Shown one piece after another: positions 1 through 9,168 of a DNA stretch of 64,000 bases; the stretch's first letter is position 1; each line of letters opens with the position of its first letter. The position numbers and the translations under genes were made by a program. Below the pieces are notes generated by a model, which worked only from the letters and a program-made list of their open reading frames with translations, made no database searches and was not told the DNA's origin. Source of the stretch: an uncultured bacterium. Lineage in GTDB: Bacteria; Cyanobacteriota; Vampirovibrionia; Gastranaerophilales; Gastranaerophilaceae. The stretch is from positions 1 through 64,000 of the forward strand of contig CAROLD010000002.1 of the NCBI GenBank assembly GCA_949035555.1. The letters run 5' to 3'.

Positions 1-137
1 AACAAGTTGTTGTGTTCACAACTTTTCGTTTTCAGCTATTCTGTTTTCAATGTTCAAACTTTCGTTCTTGCCTCCGACGCACCACAATCATTCTTGCGTC
101 CACTATCGGGGTAATTATCAACCTCGCCTCAGCGGGT
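1..137 (-). promoter_or_regulatory. rRNA-operon leader (16S gene presumably just beyond left edge)
   Basis: Read on the minus strand this region has no ORF. It carries a boxA-like stretch (TTTGAACATTGAAAAC) of the kind found in rRNA leaders and ends at the window edge with a 7-bp stem (AAGTTGT...ACAACTT, about 1-28), as expected for a pre-16S processing helix. The 16S gene itself is not in the window, so another stable RNA remains possible. Confidence 0.55.
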
Positions 138-143
138 TCCTTT

Positions 144-171
144 ATCTTACTACATCAATTTTTATTGTCAA
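144..171 (-). promoter_or_regulatory. strong rRNA-type promoter
   Basis: On the minus strand a TTGACA -35 box (166-171) and a TAAGAT -10 box (144-149) are separated by 16 bases, with a very AT-rich stretch upstream (about 172-340) that could act as an UP element. Transcription would run left, out of the window. The spacer contains ATTGATGTA, which recurs in the rpoB promoter at 53353-53380. The leader that follows looks like an rRNA leader. The promoter call rests on consensus match; that it drives an rRNA operon is inference. Confidence 0.7.
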
Positions 172-340
172 GTAGTTTTTGAAATAAATTTTAAAAATCT
201 TTTTGCTATTTATATTTTCAAAATTCATCTGTGCCTTTGCACAAGATTTAGTGTAAAACAAACAATTTTAAAAATCAAGCACTTTTTTTATTTTTTTTTA
301 ATAAATTTTAATATAAACCGCAAAACTCAATTATATCAGT

Positions 341-371
341 AAAAAGCCTGATTATAAATCAGGCTTTTTTT
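341..371. terminator. bidirectional intrinsic terminator after secA
   Basis: A hairpin (AAAGCCTGATT / AATCAGGCTTT) is flanked by A and T runs on both sides and lies just past the secA stop codon. It should end secA transcription on the minus strand. Confidence 0.8.
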
Positions 372-374
372 ATG

Positions 375-3059
375 TTATTCGTCAATTTCTGGAAAATCTT
401 CATGCTCAACCTCATATTCACCTGGTTGTTCCGGAGCATCGTTATTTACTATCTGCACTCCAAAACGTGTTCTAAACAAGTGTTTCACTGTATCGCTCTG
501 GATTTCATACATCATTTTATTAAATAAGTCGTAGGCTTCCTTTTTATATTCTATTAATGGATCCTTTTGACCATAGGCACGAAGACCGATACCTTCTCTA
601 AGCATGTCTATATTATGGAGGTGGTCAATCCATTTGCTGTCAACGACTTTCAGCAGAACATCTTTTTCTAAATTTCTTACAATATTTCCGTCAACAAAAG
701 GTTCTTGAAGACCGTTACCGCCATTATAATCACTTACTACCTGATTGTAGAAATTTATAATTTCGATTTCATGGTTTTTGTAAGCTTCTATAACAAAATC
801 TTTAATTTTATTAAACATAGGTTCAAAACGCATGCTCTGAATATCTGCAACTCCAAAGGTTTCAGCAAGTTGCGGAACGGTTGAATGAAGTTCTTTAATC
901 ATGGTTTCCAAATCTTCATAGACATATTCTTCAACTTTTTGCTCAGGAGAGATATAGCTTCTCATAAGTCTGTCAATTTCTCTTTCCATCATGAACATGA
1001 TATCTTCGTACAGACCTTGTCCTGCAAGTACTTTTCTTCTTTGACGGTAGAATTTTTCACGCTGAATATTCATGACATCGTCGTATTCAAGTACTGATTT
1101 TCTCATGTCGAAGTGGAATGTTTCAACTTTTTTCTGAGCTGACTGGATTCGTTTTGTAATTAATGGAGAATCGATTGCCATGTTTTCCGGAACATTCATA
1201 GCTGTCATAAGCTGAGTAATTTTTTCACCGCCGAATATTCTCATCAAATTGTCTTCAAGAGATAAGAAAAATCTTGTTGAACCAGGGTCCCCCTGACGAG
1301 CAGCACGACCTCTAAGCTGGTTATCAATACGACGTGATTCATGACGTTCGGTGCCGATTACGTGAAGTCCGCCAACCTCAACAACGCTTGAGTGCTCTTC
1401 TTCGGTTATAAGTCTTGCACGTTTCAGAGCGTCATTTTTAAGTTTTTCGTAATCAGGGTTATTTTCATCAATACCGTTTTCTTCAAGTTCAGCCTTCGCA
1501 AGATATTCTGCGTTACCGCCTAAAAGAATATCGGTACCGCGACCTGCCATGTTCGTAGCAATTGTTACAGCTCCCCATCTGCCAGCCTGAGCAATAATAT
1601 AAGCTTCTTTTTCGTGATGTTTTGCGTTCAAAACATTGTGTCTGATGCCGCGTTGTTTCAAAAGTGCTGAAACATATTCTGATTTTTCAATACTGATTGT
1701 TCCGACCAGAACAGGTCTTCCTATTTTGTGCTGTTTTACAATATCATCAACCACAGCAAGATATTTTTGAACTTCTGATTTATAAATAACATCAGGATTA
1801 TTTATTCTGATATCAGGTTTATTTGTAGGAATAGTCGTAACTTCAAGGTTATAAATCTTACCGAATTCAGCTTCTTCGGTCATAGCTGTACCTGTCATGC
1901 CTGAAAGTTTTGGATATAATCTGAATAAATTCTGGAATGTGATACTTGCAAGAGTTTGGGTTTCATCTTGAATTTCAACCCCTTCCTTTGCTTCGACTGC
2001 TTGATGCAAACCATCTGACCAACGACGGCCTTCCATTAAACGACCTGTAAATTCGTCAACAATCATGACTTCGCCGTTTCGTACAACATAATCAGTATCT
2101 TTAACAAACAATTCTTTGGCTTTTAATGCTTGCAACAAGTGATGCGCAAACTGAGTTTGGATGTCAAATAAATCTTTTACTCCGATAAGTTCTTGTGCTC
2201 TATCAATACCTTCTTCTGTTAAAATTACGTTTTTATTTTTTTCATCAACCGTGTAATCAACTTCTTTTTGGAGCTGAGGAGCAATTTTTGCCATCAACTG
2301 ATAAGTTTCGGCAGACTGCGCAAGACGTCCGCTGATAATTAACGGGGTTCTTGCCTCGTCAATCAAGATACTGTCAACTTCGTCAATAATCGCATAGTTA
2401 AATGGTCTTTGAACAAGCATTTCCGGACTGTTCGCCATGTTGTCGCGCAAATAGTCAAACCCGAATTCATTATTAGTACCATACGTAATATCACATCTAT
2501 ATGCCGCACGCTTAACCTCGAAATCTCTTGCACCTTCTCCGTTTGAAAGTACAACACCGACTGTTAAGCCTAAAAATCTATAGATTTTACCCATCCACTC
2601 AGCGTCACGTTTTGCGAGGTAATCGTTTACCGTAATTACGTGAACACCTTTACCTGTCAATGCATTCAAGTATGCAGGAAGGGTTGCTACAAGAGTTTTA
2701 CCTTCACCTGTTCTCATCTCCGCAATATGTGCGTTATGCAGGAAGTAACCTCCAATTAACTGTACATCGAAGTGGCGCATGTTCAAGACACGTTTACCCG
2801 CCTCCCTCACTGTCGCAAAAGCTTCCGGTAAAATTTTATCAAGCGCTTCTTTCTCAAGTTTTAAATCTTCTTTGAAATTCTTTGAAGTAGGACGTTTTGC
2901 CAAAATATCCTTGAACTCCTGAGTTTTAGCCTGTAACTGTTCGTCTGTCATAGCCGCAAATTCAGGTTCCAGAGCGTTGATATGCTCAACAATACCCATC
3001 ATTGATTTAACTTTTTTTTCGTTCGGGTCGCCCAGAAGTTTTAACAATGTTTTTATCAT
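375..3059 (-). CDS. secA: preprotein translocase ATPase SecA
   Basis: This 894-residue protein is the motor that pushes unfolded preproteins through SecYEG. Visible features are the Walker A motif MRTGEGKT (about 115-122), the DEVD Walker B (about 226-229) followed by SILIDEARTPL, the AGRGTDI helicase motif and the usual wing/scaffold C-terminal half. The tail ends acidic (HEDFPEIDE) and lacks the C-terminal zinc-binding SEC-C motif with its three cysteines and a histidine that many SecA proteins carry. The ATG is preceded by GGAGAGG at a normal distance. It is the only gene between the terminators at 341-371 and 3153-3188. secE lies in this window at 10.8 kb, in another transcription unit. 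Confidence 0.97.
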   Translation of the reverse strand: MIKTLLKLLGDPNEKKVKSMMGIVEHINALEPEFAAMTDEQLQAKTQEFKDILAKRPTSKNFKEDLKLEKEALDKILPEAFATVREAGKRVLNMRHFDVQLIGGYFLHNAHIAEMRTGEGKTLVATLPAYLNALTGKGVHVITVNDYLAKRDAEWMGKIYRFLGLTVGVVLSNGEGARDFEVKRAAYRCDITYGTNNEFGFDYLRDNMANSPEMLVQRPFNYAIIDEVDSILIDEARTPLIISGRLAQSAETYQLMAKIAPQLQKEVDYTVDEKNKNVILTEEGIDRAQELIGVKDLFDIQTQFAHHLLQALKAKELFVKDTDYVVRNGEVMIVDEFTGRLMEGRRWSDGLHQAVEAKEGVEIQDETQTLASITFQNLFRLYPKLSGMTGTAMTEEAEFGKIYNLEVTTIPTNKPDIRINNPDVIYKSEVQKYLAVVDDIVKQHKIGRPVLVGTISIEKSEYVSALLKQRGIRHNVLNAKHHEKEAYIIAQAGRWGAVTIATNMAGRGTDILLGGNAEYLAKAELEENGIDENNPDYEKLKNDALKRARLITEEEHSSVVEVGGLHVIGTERHESRRIDNQLRGRAARQGDPGSTRFFLSLEDNLMRIFGGEKITQLMTAMNVPENMAIDSPLITKRIQSAQKKVETFHFDMRKSVLEYDDVMNIQREKFYRQRRKVLAGQGLYEDIMFMMEREIDRLMRSYISPEQKVEEYVYEDLETMIKELHSTVPQLAETFGVADIQSMRFEPMFNKIKDFVIEAYKNHEIEIINFYNQVVSDYNGGNGLQEPFVDGNIVRNLEKDVLLKVVDSKWIDHLHNIDMLREGIGLRAYGQKDPLIEYKKEAYDLFNKMMYEIQSDTVKHLFRTRFGVQIVNNDAPEQPGEYEVEHEDFPEIDE

Positions 3060-3152
3060 ATATTAATATTCCTCTCCAAGTTTATCATTACACCCAGTTT
3101 AGCATAAATATATTAATATATATAAATCTTAAGAAAAAAATAACAATTCACT

Positions 3153-3188
3153 AAAACAAAGCGCGGCATGTATGCCGCGCTTTGTTTT
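3153..3188 (-). terminator. intrinsic terminator of the SNF2 helicase gene
   Basis: A nearly perfect palindrome with a GC-rich core (AAAGCGCGGCA / TGCCGCGCTTT) is flanked by A and T tracts, 20 bases after the stop of the 3208-6204 gene. Confidence 0.85.
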
Positions 3189-3207
3189 ACATATATTATA
3201 TTTATAT

Positions 3208-6204
3208 TTATGCAGACAATGTAAAGATTTCGTAGATTTCTTCGTCTGTAAGCTCTGTAATAATTTTTTCACCTTCGTAAACTGCCAAATCTGCAAGTTC
3301 TTTTTTAGATTTCAACATTTCGTCGATTTTTTCTTCGAAAGTTCCGAGTGTAATCATTCTGTGAACCATTACATTCTTTTCTTGTCCTATTCGATAAGTA
3401 CGGTCCGTTGCCTGATCTTCAACAGCAGGGTTCCACCATAGGTCGTAGTGAATTACATTGGTAGCGCTTGTAAGGTTCAAACCTGTGCCGCCCGCTTTTA
3501 GTGAAAGTATCATTACTTTGCTTTCTTTTTCGTTTTGGAATTTTTCAATCAATTCTTCTCTTTGTGCAACTGTCAAACTGCCATGGAAGAACAGAGGTTC
3601 GGTATTGCATTCTTGCGAAATTACTTTGCATAAAATATCGCCCATTTCTTTATATTGGGTAAAGATAAGAGTTTTTTCATCTCTGTCAATGATGCTTTGT
3701 ACAAGGTCAATACATTTTTCCATTTTACCGGACATTTCTCGTCCCATTTCACCTGATTTAAGGAACTGGTACGGGTGGTTACAAATCTGTTTAAGCGCAG
3801 TAATAAGTTTGAAAATATTACCGCGTCTATTAATCCCTGTAAATCCGCTGATTTTTGACATCATTTCGTTAAGAGTTTTTTCGTAAAGAATTGCCTGAGA
3901 TTTAGACAGGTAGCAGTATTCGTTAAGAACCATTTTTTCAGGTAAGTCTGAAATTACGTTCTTATCTGTTTTCAAACGTCTTAGTACAAATGGTGAAATT
4001 GACATTCTGAGCTTACCTGCTCTTGAATTTTCCTTAAAGCGTTCAATAGGAATTGCATAACTTTTTTGGAAGTCTTTCAACGAACCAAGGTAGCCTTTAT
4101 TAATAAAGTCAAATATACTCCACAACTCTGTTAATCTGTTTTCAACAGGAGTACCGGTCATTGCAATTTTCACATCAGATTTCAGCATCTTAATTGCAAG
4201 AGTTTGAGCGGTGTCAGGGTTTTTGATATTTTGAGCTTCGTCAACAATGATTGTACTCCAAGCATGTTTTTTCAATTCTTCAACATCTATTCTCATAATA
4301 GCGTATGTTGTAAGAATTACATCATGATTTACATCTAACTGTCTGTCTGCGCCATGATAAATTGTTGCATCAATTTCAGGAGCAAACAATTGAAGTTCTT
4401 TCATCCAGTTACCCATCAATGTTGTCGGACAAATTACAAGAACAGGCTTTTTCAATTTGCCTTCTTCTTTCATTTTCAAAATCAAACTGATAACCTGAAT
4501 TGTTTTACCCAATCCCATGTCATCCGCCATACAAGCACCAAAACCTTTTGAAACATTTGTCCAAAGCCATTTCAAACCAACTTCCTGATATGGACGAAGC
4601 TCGCCTTTCAAGCCTTTCGGAACTGTCATATCAACAGGTTTTGTAAAGTCAGAAAGAACTCTTGCAAACGCTGCATCATAGTCAAAATCATATTCCTTTA
4701 ACTGACCGGATAGTGATGCATGGATAAGTTCCATTCTGGACATTGATTTGAAGTTTGCTTTTGCAATCTGTTCAAAAATCTTTTTGCTTTCTTCTTTATC
4801 AATAAGAACATATTTATTCTTATATTTGATTAAGCCGTTATTGTTTTCAACAAGCTTTTGGAACTCTTCAAGCGAAATTTTTTCGTTACCGATTGCAATT
4901 TCATAAGAGAATTCAAGAATATCATCCAAAGACATTTTTGATGATGATGTATTATTCATCAAATCTGCAAGATCTTCTGAACGGGATTCCTTAACTTTTG
5001 CATTTATTGATGCACGAGGAATAATAATATTTGAAAGCTCTTCAGGCAGAATAACTTCAATCTGCGCTTTTTGCAAATAATATGCAGTCTGAGTAATAAT
5101 CTTATAAATTTCATTTAAATTCAAATCAAGATATAATTTGTCTTCATCCTCGAAAAGTTCTTCAAGTTCAGGCATATAACGAAGCGCATAGTTCAATTGT
5201 TTTTCTACAATTCTTGAAATGTCGCTTGACTTTGCTCCGAAAACTTCGTCTTCAGTGTAAAGTTTATCAATTAGAACACTTTCATCATTTTTTCTATCCT
5301 TGATATAAACTTTCAAACGGAAAACTTCGTCTTCTTGTTTTTCTATTTTGAAATAAGGAATAACGTCATATTTACCAAGGTAAAGCTCATCAAACCATTG
5401 TGCAAAATTTTCTGCAATATCTTTACCCTTCAATACTGCACGCTGTTCTAAATCTTTCAGCAAATAAGTACCTGATTTTACATCTTTAAACTGGTACATT
5501 TTAATTCCTAAGAATTTATAAATAACATAGTTCAAATATGTATAAATAAATTCATAGACAAAATCTTTAGGTTTGTCACCCTGAATAAACAAGTCTTCAG
5601 GAATACATTCTTCAAACTGATTAATAATTCTTGCCATTTTCTGGTTATTAATAATCGGTTCGTAAACAATCCTGAACATTTGACCATAACGTTTAACAGT
5701 TGGAATGAAATATAATTTCTCAATCAATTTCATTACAAAATAAGTCAATTTATTCAAATAAATAAATGTCGGGGTTAAATCAGCAAGGTCAACGACATTC
5801 CCGAACCCGCCAAAATAATCCATGACCAAATCCCATGCCATGAAATATCCGACTTTGTCATCCAAAACTTCAGACTTAAAGCGGAATAACGAACCTTTTG
5901 ATTTCAAATAATATTGAAAATTATTTGTCGGGGTTACAAAAAATGATAAATTAGGGGCATGAACCGCGCTTTTTCCGGCGGGTTTATTAATCAAATGGAA
6001 ATGAGTATTTCTGGTTGGGGCATTCGGACTCAAGAAAACTCCAGCAAACTCATCTTCTATAATTTGATAAATCATACTCAATGTATATCGAAAGTCTTTA
6101 TTTTTAAAACCTTCAGGATTTTCGCTCAAATTAAAGAATAATTCATCAACATTATTCTTTTTAAACGAAAAATCTATATCTAAATCTTCTATTCTATTAG
6201 TCAT
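3208..6204 (-). CDS. SNF2/SWI2 family DNA-dependent ATPase (helicase-like)
   Basis: A 998-residue protein with an unassigned N-terminal half (about 1-500) and a complete SNF2 motor in the C-terminal half. The Walker A motif DDMGLGKT lies near 560, followed by the DEAQ box, the TGTPVENRLTELWS motif, and the C-terminal motifs GGTGLNLTSA, NPAVEDQA and DRTYRIGQ. The family translocates on double-stranded DNA and remodels protein-DNA complexes such as stalled RNA polymerase. The N-terminal half has no cysteine cluster typical of SWIM zinc fingers. It sits alone between terminators, so context gives no partner. The ribosome binding site is weak (AAGAGAA). Confidence 0.9.
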   Translation of the reverse strand: MTNRIEDLDIDFSFKKNNVDELFFNLSENPEGFKNKDFRYTLSMIYQIIEDEFAGVFLSPNAPTRNTHFHLINKPAGKSAVHAPNLSFFVTPTNNFQYYLKSKGSLFRFKSEVLDDKVGYFMAWDLVMDYFGGFGNVVDLADLTPTFIYLNKLTYFVMKLIEKLYFIPTVKRYGQMFRIVYEPIINNQKMARIINQFEECIPEDLFIQGDKPKDFVYEFIYTYLNYVIYKFLGIKMYQFKDVKSGTYLLKDLEQRAVLKGKDIAENFAQWFDELYLGKYDVIPYFKIEKQEDEVFRLKVYIKDRKNDESVLIDKLYTEDEVFGAKSSDISRIVEKQLNYALRYMPELEELFEDEDKLYLDLNLNEIYKIITQTAYYLQKAQIEVILPEELSNIIIPRASINAKVKESRSEDLADLMNNTSSSKMSLDDILEFSYEIAIGNEKISLEEFQKLVENNNGLIKYKNKYVLIDKEESKKIFEQIAKANFKSMSRMELIHASLSGQLKEYDFDYDAAFARVLSDFTKPVDMTVPKGLKGELRPYQEVGLKWLWTNVSKGFGACMADDMGLGKTIQVISLILKMKEEGKLKKPVLVICPTTLMGNWMKELQLFAPEIDATIYHGADRQLDVNHDVILTTYAIMRIDVEELKKHAWSTIIVDEAQNIKNPDTAQTLAIKMLKSDVKIAMTGTPVENRLTELWSIFDFINKGYLGSLKDFQKSYAIPIERFKENSRAGKLRMSISPFVLRRLKTDKNVISDLPEKMVLNEYCYLSKSQAILYEKTLNEMMSKISGFTGINRRGNIFKLITALKQICNHPYQFLKSGEMGREMSGKMEKCIDLVQSIIDRDEKTLIFTQYKEMGDILCKVISQECNTEPLFFHGSLTVAQREELIEKFQNEKESKVMILSLKAGGTGLNLTSATNVIHYDLWWNPAVEDQATDRTYRIGQEKNVMVHRMITLGTFEEKIDEMLKSKKELADLAVYEGEKIITELTDEEIYEIFTLSA

Positions 6205-6240
6205 ACTTTTCTCTTACTAGCTATGTCAACAAATTTAAAA

Positions 6241-6268
6241 AGGTTAGGCTCAGATATAAGCCTAACCT
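6241..6268 (-). terminator. intrinsic terminator of gpmI
   Basis: A 10-bp stem (AGGTTAGGCT / AGCCTAACCT) lies 10 bases after the gpmI stop on the minus strand and is followed there by a TTTTAAATTT tail. Confidence 0.8.
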
Positions 6269-6278
6269 ATATATACAA

Positions 6279-7817
6279 TTATTTAATTAATGACTTACCT
6301 GTCATTTCTTTTGGTTGTTCAATACCGAACAACTGCAATACAGTCGGAGCTACATCACACAAAGCACCTGTTTCACGAAGCTCTGTACCTTGCGGAGCAT
6401 TTATTAATACAAACGGAACTTCATTTGTTGTGTGTGCTGTTTGCGGTTTGCCTGTGGATTCGTCAACCATGGTTTCAGAATTACCGTGGTCAGCTGTCAG
6501 AAGCATAACAATATCGTGTTTTTTACAAGCATCAGCAATTTTTCCGACACATTCATCAACAACTTTGCAAGCCTTTGTAGCGGCTTCAATTACACCTGTA
6601 TGTCCAACCATATCAGGATTTGCAAAGTTAACCAGAATAAATTGATATTCAGGATTGTCAATTGCTTTTAACACATTATCACAAACTTCAGGAGCACTCA
6701 TTTCAGGCTGTAAGTCATAAGTCGCAACTTTTGGAGATGCAACAAGAACTCGTGTTTCGTGAGGCTGAGGCTCATCAATTCCACCGTTAAAGAAGAAGGT
6801 AACGTGTGCATATTTTTCAGTCTCAGCGGTTCTAAACTGATTAATTCCATTAGCTTCCAAAACATCACCCAAAATGTTCACTAATTTTTCTTTAGGGAAC
6901 GCAACAGGGAATGTGAAAGTTGCTTCGTAGCTTGTCATTGTTGTGTATAAAATATTTTTCAATACTTTCTTTCTGTCAAATCCGTCAAAGTCTTCAAAAT
7001 TAACAGCTTTAGTAATTTCTCTTGCTCTGTCAGGACGATAGTTGAAGAAAATAATTGAATCGTTATCGTGAATTCTGCTTTCATTTACTTCTTCTTCACT
7101 GCCGATTACAGTAGGTAATACGAATTCATCAGTTTCACCTTTTTCGTAAGAAGCTTTAACACCTTCAATTGCAGAAGAAGCATGTTCACCTTCGCCTAAC
7201 AACAACGCGTTATAACCTTTTTCAACTCTATCCCAGCGATTGTCTCTGTCCATAATATAATAACGTCCGATAACAGTAGCAATAGGAGGTAGGTTGAATT
7301 TCTTCAATTCATCTTCTACAACTTGTAAATATTCACAAGCACTTGCAGGAGGAGTATCACGACCATCTAAAAATGCGTGAACATAAACCTTTGTTAAACC
7401 TGCATCTGATGCCATTTTTATCAATGCAAGCAAGTGATCTAATGATGAATGCACACCGCCTGTTGAAACAAGCCCGTAAATATGTAATGCGGAATTATGT
7501 TTTTTAGCATGCTCAATAGCATTTAAAAATCTTTCATTCTTGAAAAATGTTCCATCTTTAATTGCATTATTAATTTTTGATAAATCCTGATAAACAATTC
7601 TGCCGGCACCTAAATTCAAGTGACCAACTTCAGAATTACCCATTTGTCCGTGAGGTAAACCGACATTTTCGCCGTCAGCTTTAATTTTTATAAACTTTTC
7701 TTCAGCTTCCAATCTTGGCACATTCACAGGGTGCGCAAGCTTAGTAGCATCATATTTTTCTGAACCTGTTGAAATTCCCCAACCGTCCATAATACATAAC
7801 AGTACTCTTTTTGCCAT
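6279..7817 (-). CDS. gpmI: 2,3-bisphosphoglycerate-independent phosphoglycerate mutase
   Basis: The enzyme (512 residues, usual length) interconverts 3- and 2-phosphoglycerate in glycolysis through a phosphoserine intermediate and two metal ions. The sequence shows IMDGWG with metal ligand Asp11, the catalytic serine in QMGNSEVGH (Ser62), HAFLDGRDTPP, the RYYIMDRD substrate loop, and TADHGNSE near the C-terminus. GAAGGGA precedes the ATG. The small XRE regulator gene lies 84 bases upstream in the same direction with no terminator seen between them, so the two may be co-transcribed. Confidence 0.97.
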   Translation of the reverse strand: MAKRVLLCIMDGWGISTGSEKYDATKLAHPVNVPRLEAEEKFIKIKADGENVGLPHGQMGNSEVGHLNLGAGRIVYQDLSKINNAIKDGTFFKNERFLNAIEHAKKHNSALHIYGLVSTGGVHSSLDHLLALIKMASDAGLTKVYVHAFLDGRDTPPASACEYLQVVEDELKKFNLPPIATVIGRYYIMDRDNRWDRVEKGYNALLLGEGEHASSAIEGVKASYEKGETDEFVLPTVIGSEEEVNESRIHDNDSIIFFNYRPDRAREITKAVNFEDFDGFDRKKVLKNILYTTMTSYEATFTFPVAFPKEKLVNILGDVLEANGINQFRTAETEKYAHVTFFFNGGIDEPQPHETRVLVASPKVATYDLQPEMSAPEVCDNVLKAIDNPEYQFILVNFANPDMVGHTGVIEAATKACKVVDECVGKIADACKKHDIVMLLTADHGNSETMVDESTGKPQTAHTTNEVPFVLINAPQGTELRETGALCDVAPTVLQLFGIEQPKEMTGKSLIK

Positions 7818-7901
7818 ATTTATATGTCCCTTCTTTCTGATTATACGCTAGCAGAATTTTATCAGGAACATAGGTTAAAGTAAAGAGCGCGATTGTTCAA
7901 A

Positions 7902-8129
7902 CTAATCGTCGAAGGTAAATAATTTACGAATATCAACATCAAGAGCGTTGGCAACCTTAGCAAGAGTCTGAATACTTGGAGATTGCTCACCTCGCTCTAT
8001 AATTCCCATTGTAGAACGAGCAACACCCGCCAAATCCGCAAGTTTTTCCTGCGAAATACCTCGCTTAACCCTTTCTAAGCGAATATTCATACCTACATTT
8101 TTATCTATTTCATCTATATTTATTAACAT
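7902..8129 (-). CDS. small XRE-family helix-turn-helix regulator
   Basis: A 75-residue protein that is nearly all HTH: residues 14-70 read as a Cro/C1-type domain (IRLERVKRGISQEKLADLAGVARSTMG is the canonical helix 1-3 pattern, shown here in part). There is no effector domain, as in restriction-modification C proteins or small phage-type repressors. It is divergent from the 8214 gene, and the shared intergenic region carries repeated ACATAATTA sites over the divergent promoter, so autoregulation and control of its neighbour are plausible. A TATTAT hexamer ends 7 bases before its ATG, so its own mRNA may be leaderless. gpmI follows downstream. Confidence 0.88.
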   Translation of the reverse strand: MLINIDEIDKNVGMNIRLERVKRGISQEKLADLAGVARSTMGIIERGEQSPSIQTLAKVANALDVDIRKLFTFDD

Positions 8130-8150
8130 CTTGCCTATAATAATATACTA

Positions 8151-8199
8151 TTGACACATAATTAGCTACGTCATATTATAGACATGTTGCACATAATTA
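8151..8199 (+). promoter_or_regulatory. promoter with operator-like repeats between XRE gene and 8214 gene
   Basis: A plus-strand promoter has TTGACA (8151-8156), a 17-base spacer and TATTAT (8174-8179). Two direct repeats CACATAATTA (8155-8164 and 8190-8199) overlap the -35 box and the predicted start region. The second is part of the palindrome ACATAATTATGT. TGAC...GTCA (8152-8173) forms a further inverted repeat across the spacer. This is the arrangement expected for repression by the adjacent XRE protein, which is inference. Confidence 0.65.
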
Positions 8200-8213
8200 T
8201 GTAGGAGAAAATC

Positions 8214-8444
8214 ATGGAACCAATGACACTTGCAGAAGAACAAAATCACGTTTTCAACAAAGAAAAAGCTCAAAAACTTATGGAAGAATTAAACAGTTTT
8301 CTGACAGTCTTATTATATTACTGCGAAGGTGAAATTGCTTATGCCGAAGATGGTGAGAAAATTTTATATATTTTAAGGTACATCAAAAAAATATCAAGCA
8401 GATTATTTTGGGAACTTCAGACAGATGAAAGCAACGACACTTAA
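8214..8444 (+). CDS. hypothetical 76-residue protein controlled by the adjacent XRE promoter
   Basis: No family recognised. The protein is acidic and mostly helical-looking, with no signal peptide or membrane segment. The ORF is supported by a clear GTAGGAG ribosome binding site, a strong promoter (TTGACA-17-TATTAT) with repeats that look like operators, and a hairpin after the stop. Its divergent pairing with a minimal XRE regulator is its only contextual clue. The layout resembles a regulated accessory module, but neither gene matches a toxin-antitoxin family I can name. Confidence 0.7.
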   Translation: MEPMTLAEEQNHVFNKEKAQKLMEELNSFLTVLLYYCEGEIAYAEDGEKILYILRYIKKISSRLFWELQTDESNDT

Positions 8445-8462
8445 TAAAATTGCGCAAAAAAA

Positions 8463-8481
8463 AAGCTTCTGAAAGAAGCTT
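8463..8481 (+). terminator. weak terminator-like hairpin after the 8214 gene
   Basis: An 8-bp stem (AAGCTTCT / AGAAGCTT) with a GAA loop follows the stop by about 20 bases. There is no immediate T run, but TTTTTT appears about 10 bases further on. The rest of 8482-8630 is AT-rich with a purine-rich GTAG-type irregular repeat near 8516-8546. Confidence 0.45.
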
Positions 8482-8636
8482 CCTTGGAATTTTTTACAAT
8501 TCCTCGTGTAAAAGGTTAGTAGGTAGAAAGTAGAAGGTAGTAGTTATATATAAATTGCTTATATATCGTTTGTATATATTATTAAAGTATTTTTTATATA
8601 CCAAATTGCAAACACAAGACGCTATTGTTACATTTG

Positions 8637-8666
8637 TTTACATTCCAAATTTATTTATGTTATAAT
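8637..8666 (+). promoter_or_regulatory. coaD promoter (extended -10)
   Basis: TTTACA (8637-8642), an 18-base spacer and TGT followed by TATAAT (8661-8666). The coaD ATG is 20 bases downstream of the -10 box and has an AAGAGG ribosome binding site. Confidence 0.65.
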
Positions 8667-8685
8667 TGCGCCAAAAGAGGTATTT

Positions 8686-9168
8686 ATGAAAACTGCAATC
8701 TATCCGGGAAGTTTTGACCCGATAACAAAAGGACACCTTGATATATTAAAAAACGCAGCAGACATTTTTGACAAAGTCATTATTGCTGTTGCTCATAATG
8801 GAGAAAAAAAAGGATTTTTAACCGTAGAAGAAAGACTTGAACTTATCAGAGCCAGCATCAAACATCTTCCAAATGTCGAAGTCGATGCCTTTCAAGGTTT
8901 AACTATTGAATACGCAAAAAAACACAATGCCGAGGTTCTAATTAGAGGACTGCGTGCAGTTTCTGATTTTGAATACGAAATGCAGTTATCACAGACAAAC
9001 AGCGCTCTTTGCGACAAAATAAAAACAGTCTTCCTGACAACTAAACCAAAATATAACTTTATTTCCTCCAGCACAATTAAGGAAATTTTAAATAACGGGG
9101 GCGACATCTCACAATTCGTACCGGAACCTGTATATCAATATCTTACTGTAAAAAAGGAGGATTTATGA
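8686..9168 (+). CDS. coaD: phosphopantetheine adenylyltransferase
   Basis: CoaD (160 residues, usual length) adenylates 4'-phosphopantetheine to dephospho-CoA, the fourth step of coenzyme A synthesis. The nucleotidyltransferase signature is intact: YPGSFDPITKGHLDI at the N-terminus with His17 in the TKGH version of the HxGH motif, RGLRAVSDFEYE in the middle and the ISSSTIKEI motif near the C-terminus. The stop codon overlaps the next ATG (ATGA), so the following unknown gene is translationally coupled to it. Confidence 0.97.
   Translation: MKTAIYPGSFDPITKGHLDILKNAADIFDKVIIAVAHNGEKKGFLTVEERLELIRASIKHLPNVEVDAFQGLTIEYAKKHNAEVLIRGLRAVSDFEYEMQLSQTNSALCDKIKTVFLTTKPKYNFISSSTIKEILNNGGDISQFVPEPVYQYLTVKKEDL

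Noticed and set aside
8482..8636. Purine-rich GTAG repeats and TATATA runs as a structured RNA
   Set aside because: The units are irregular and do not fold into a convincing structure; simple sequence is likely.
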